Source: Thereva unica (taxonomy: Eukaryota; Arthropoda; Insecta; Diptera; Therevidae). From it: DNA of 64,000 bases. Position 1 is the first letter of the stretch; every line of letters begins with the position of its first letter. Positions 54,326-64,000 of the stretch are shown piece after piece. The stretch covers positions 112,327,163 through 112,391,162 of the forward strand of contig OX465284.1 of NCBI GenBank assembly GCA_949987705.1, read 5' to 3'. The notes under the pieces were generated by a model. That model was not told where the DNA came from, ran no database searches, and worked only from the letters and a program-made list of their open reading frames with translations. Position numbers and translations under genes: made by a program.

Positions 54326-54535
54326 ATCAGTACAGGCCCATGTGCTGAAAGTCGATTCGTCACGACACGACAAGTCGTTTGATTTGAAGAAAGTGACGTT
54401 TCAGTCGAATTACGGGACCTAGAGTGAAACTGCTAAGTTGAGTTTAGGCCCATGTACTGAGTCGTGTTTCGATTGAAACGTCACTTTTTTAAACTCAAAC
54501 GACTTGTCGTGTCGTGACGACTCGACTATCAGCAC
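54326..54535. mobile_element. Palindromic inverted-repeat element (about 210 bp)
   Basis: Two arms of about 60 bp: cgtcacgacacgacaagtcg at about 54358 and cgacttgtcgtgtcgtgacg at 54500-54519 are exact complements, and similarity extends through gtgacgtttcagtcgaa / ttcgattgaaacgtcac. The loop is about 55 bp. A foldback MITE is the likely origin. It abuts the RTE-like fragment at 54545. Confidence 0.65.
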
Positions 54536-54544
54536 AGGAGCCAC

Positions 54545-54880
54545 ATTCTATTATTTGCCTTGGCTTCCTCCAGCATTTCTCTTCTTGCCGTTCGGTACTT
54601 GGCCAATATCATTCAATTATGGGACTCCTCAATGGAGTCGATGTATCGCTTCTTCTTTCTTCTTTTCTTCCAAAATTGCAAAATTGACAGCCACTTTCTA
54701 AGTCCATGCCTCTGATCCGAACATCAGAACGTGCTTGATTAACGTGTTATATAGTTTACACTGCATTCCTTTAGACAAGATTCGTAAGGCAAGATGTTGT
54801 CGAAGGCCAAAATAGCTTCTGCAACGCTTAGCAACATTGATTTTCCTTCAGATCTCCGCTATCTCGCCACTGTCAGCTTA
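54545..54880 (-). mobile_element. RTE-like RT thumb fragment
   Basis: Minus strand reads NVAKRCRSYFGLRQHLALRI, LYNTLIKHVLMFGSEAWT and, after a break, KYRTARREMLEEAKANNRMW. The first two match the RTE C-terminal block (RCYFGL ... LYxTLIxPVLxYGSExWT). Confidence 0.6.
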
Positions 54881-54889
54881 CAGTACTGC

Positions 54890-56690
54890 TCTTCTTCGTC
54901 TTTCTTCTTTGATCCATTAGCTGGCGATCCAAGCGTATGCGCTGCTGTCGCTGCCGCTGGGTCTCGAACTCTATTCACGATTCGTTTCCATTCTTGACGA
55001 TTTTTGGCGACGTTACGAGCCTCGTTAACTTATAATCGTTGATTCTTTAGTTCGCCCTCGCTATTCTTTAGCCAGGTTTTCTTGGTGCCGATCGCTGAAT
55101 TCTCCAGCCTGCGGGACGGTCTCGCCAGAGAAGTTTACGTTGCAAGCGATTATTATCCATTCGGCAAACATGTCCGTAGTCGACGTTTTTGTATTTTTTC
55201 TTTGATCAGGATCCTCTGATTGCAACTTTGTCTAACTGTCTCGTTTCGAAGGCGATCGCGGATTGAGACCCCGAGAATCTGCCTCAAGCACCGTATGTGG
55301 TCGGCTAACATCAAGTCAGTTACGAAGTTATTGTCGTCGTATCAAACTCCGCATCGTCCATCGAACGCTTCACGCATAATCGCGTCGATCACAACGTTGA
55401 AGAGAAGTGGCGAAGCGACGTCTCCCTGTCGGACACCCGCTTGGAATACGAACGTTGCTGGTTGAGCCATCGTACGACGCTTGGAGAAGTTGGATGATTT
55501 TCCTGACTGTCGCCTTTTTTCAAAATTGGTACGGGAAAGCCATCGTTTCTTCCACGCCGACGGGACACGATCCGAATACCATATGTGTGTTATGAGGACG
55601 TTGAGTTACTAGTTACTAGGTCCATTCCTGGCGCTTTTCCATTTTCAGCCATGTTATTGCTGTCTTCACCTCGATAATTGTCGGTTCGGTATCGAGAAAC
55701 TGATTCGTCGGCTGTTCGATAATCGGCGGTTCAGGTGCTGGCTGGTCGTATCGTGGTTGTACAGCTGGTGGAAGAACTCTCCACCGCTGCAGGCGCCCAT
55801 GAGGAGAGGTCACGAAAGTTCCATCCGATTTTTTGATGTTGTTTTGCCGCCTAGTAGCCGCATTGTCTGGTACAGGGCTCAGTACTCGTGCCTCGACATC
55901 GCTTTTTCCATGTCGGGCAGAACGTTATTCCAGTACGCCTCCCGTTCCGATTTCATTTTCTGTCGAACTTCCTTGTTCAATCGTCGGTATTGCTCGAAAT
56001 CGATGTGTTCCATTCGTTTCCGCTGATCGGCAAGGTCCAGACAGCTGTCCGAGATCCATGGCTGCGTTCGTTTACGGACACAACTCCATTACATACCCCA
56101 CAATGGACTCTGATTATTGCCTTTCTTCTACATCGATATCATCCGGTATTACGAGCGCCGTGAATTTGTTGGATAAGACCATTTGAAACTCTCACCCAAT
56201 GGTCCGTAGGCACGCCCAATTCCTCTTAGCTGGTGGTGGTGCCGTTTTCTTCATTCTTTGAAATCACATCTGTAATTTCGCTCGAACAAGATAATAGTTC
56301 GATCCGCAATTGGGCTTGCGCATTGCACATACGTCTTGGAGCGTCGATCGGAGTCTTGCGTTGCTCGAAACGTAGTCTAACATCTCCGAATCGTTGTCGG
56401 ATGGATTTCTACAGGTGAGTTGATGTTTGAGTGGATAGTGACTCCGTGTTTGCCCATCGTTCCTTCCCAGCCGGTTCCATCTGCTCTTGAATGTGCAATG
56501 AAGTCCGCTGCGAGTATGATTAATTCGGTTCGAGGTATCGTATCCAGCGTTTTTTAAAGCTGATGCTAAATTTCATTTCTGTTCGCGTCCGGGCTGGTCT
56601 CGGTTGGCGCATAAATGGATACGATATGGGTATTGATCGTCCCACCGATGGTTATAACTGCCAAACGCTCTAATCCATTATAAACTTAAG
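54890..56690 (-). mobile_element. Degenerate RTE-like retrotransposon
   Basis: Minus-strand remnant related to 4390-5290: both carry ccgcgatcgccttcgaaacg and the stretch aatggaaacgaatcgtgaat. It runs from an endonuclease-like start (about 56650) through RT-like debris to a 3' end of the type ccagctaatggatcaaagaa followed by gaagaa. Heavily mutated. Confidence 0.6.
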
Positions 56691-56747
56691 TTAATTAATT
56701 CAAGCACAGTTAAAAAATTTTATAATTATTTTATTATTTTAACAAAT

Positions 56748-56753
56748 TTTATT
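56748..56753 (-). promoter_or_regulatory. Polyadenylation signal of the FAN-like gene
   Basis: aataaa on the minus strand about 27 nt after the stop at 56780. Confidence 0.5.
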
Positions 56754-56779
56754 GTCTTGTAAATTGAGAACATACGCCT

Positions 56780-63533
<6,754 letters not shown>

Positions 63534-63559
63534 CTGGGAACAGCTGTGTGAGACGAAAT

Positions 63560-64000
63560 TTAATAGTTTTAGAAAAATAATGATCAGGCTAATAAAAGAT
63601 CAGGAATCTGTGGAAAAAATGGGATCAAGGCTAATTTAAATGGGAGAATGAGTTAGATTTTTATACAAATAGATAATTAGTAGTGTGCACTCATGAAAAC
63701 TTAGGATGATTGTATAAAAACAAACAAATTGTTGTCTTCTGTAAGAGCCAAGCTCCAATCAGAGCGATAAGGTCTTGTAGGGCCAAACTGCTTTACTTGG
63801 GGATCTGATTCAGCAGGCAGAATTCCGCTTCTGTCGCTGCTCAAAAAGTTGAATCTGGTACAGCCTTTATCCTTGTTTCGGGGCTTGAAACGCAATGAAA
63901 AAGCGAATTTAGGGCCGTAGTAGAAAATATGTCGAGCTTTAGTTGACTTGGTCTTGGTTCCCGTGGTAACTCAAAGTTTTATCAACCCCAGAGCTCTAAT
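63560..64000. other. Window end, FAN upstream intron
   Basis: Expected to be FAN intron sequence. A 64-codon minus-strand open frame at 63701-63895 shows no FAN similarity. No further exon was recognised. Confidence 0.35.

Overview
The window is nuclear DNA from an insect, most likely a fly (Diptera). All recognisable genes are animal genes split by GT-AG introns, the protein matches sit closest to insect versions, and the space between and inside genes is packed with degenerate non-LTR retrotransposons (R1/LOA/I-like, RTE-like, CR1/jockey-like), Tc1/mariner transposase relics and small inverted-repeat elements. No bacterial or phage features and no CRISPR are seen. Several orthologues (garnet/AP-3 delta, l(1)dd4/GCP3, Mgstl, CBS) are X-linked in Drosophila as far as I recall, so this may be a Muller-A segment; that is inference. 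The species cannot be named from the sequence.

Layout. 1-480: retroelement fragment. 971-1378 (+): SCP2-like sterol carrier protein. 1735-2890: retroelement. 2985-7155 (-): gamma-tubulin complex component 3, 7 exons, last exons not found. 8140-13245 (+): STT3A, complete in 9 exons, head-to-head with GCP3. 14654-23973 (-): AP-3 complex delta subunit (garnet), 14 exon positions including two mutually exclusive versions of one exon. 25880-27690: retroelement debris. 27985-33646 (-): cystathionine beta-synthase, complete in 5 exons. 34100-41150: mostly repeats with one unassigned candidate exon pair. 41193-44567 (-): microsomal glutathione S-transferase, 3 exons. 45327-47185: a cluster of DNA-transposon relics. 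48058-53475 (-): secreted group III phospholipase A2, 4 exons, the first carrying the signal peptide. 54326-56690: RTE-like debris and a palindromic element. 56780-63533 (-): FAN/NSMAF-type BEACH-WD40 protein, 15 exons, 5' end beyond the window.

The genes are ordinary housekeeping or metabolic loci: lipid transfer, microtubule nucleation, N-glycosylation, lysosome-related vesicle traffic, transsulfuration, detoxification, secreted lipase and BEACH signalling. They do not form one pathway. Gene models were built by hand from homology, reading phase and splice sites; exon phases agree at every junction stated.

The most interesting signals are: (1) tandem 74-nt exons in AP-3 delta that encode alternative versions of the same HEAT-repeat segment and must be used one at a time to keep frame; (2) a 60-nt, stop-free, in-frame intron in the same gene; (3) three GC-AG introns, one of them on an alternative exon; (4) apparent loss of the C-terminal parts of both AP-3 delta and GCP3; and (5) a dense, partly nested set of inverted-repeat elements, some with clear target-site duplications.
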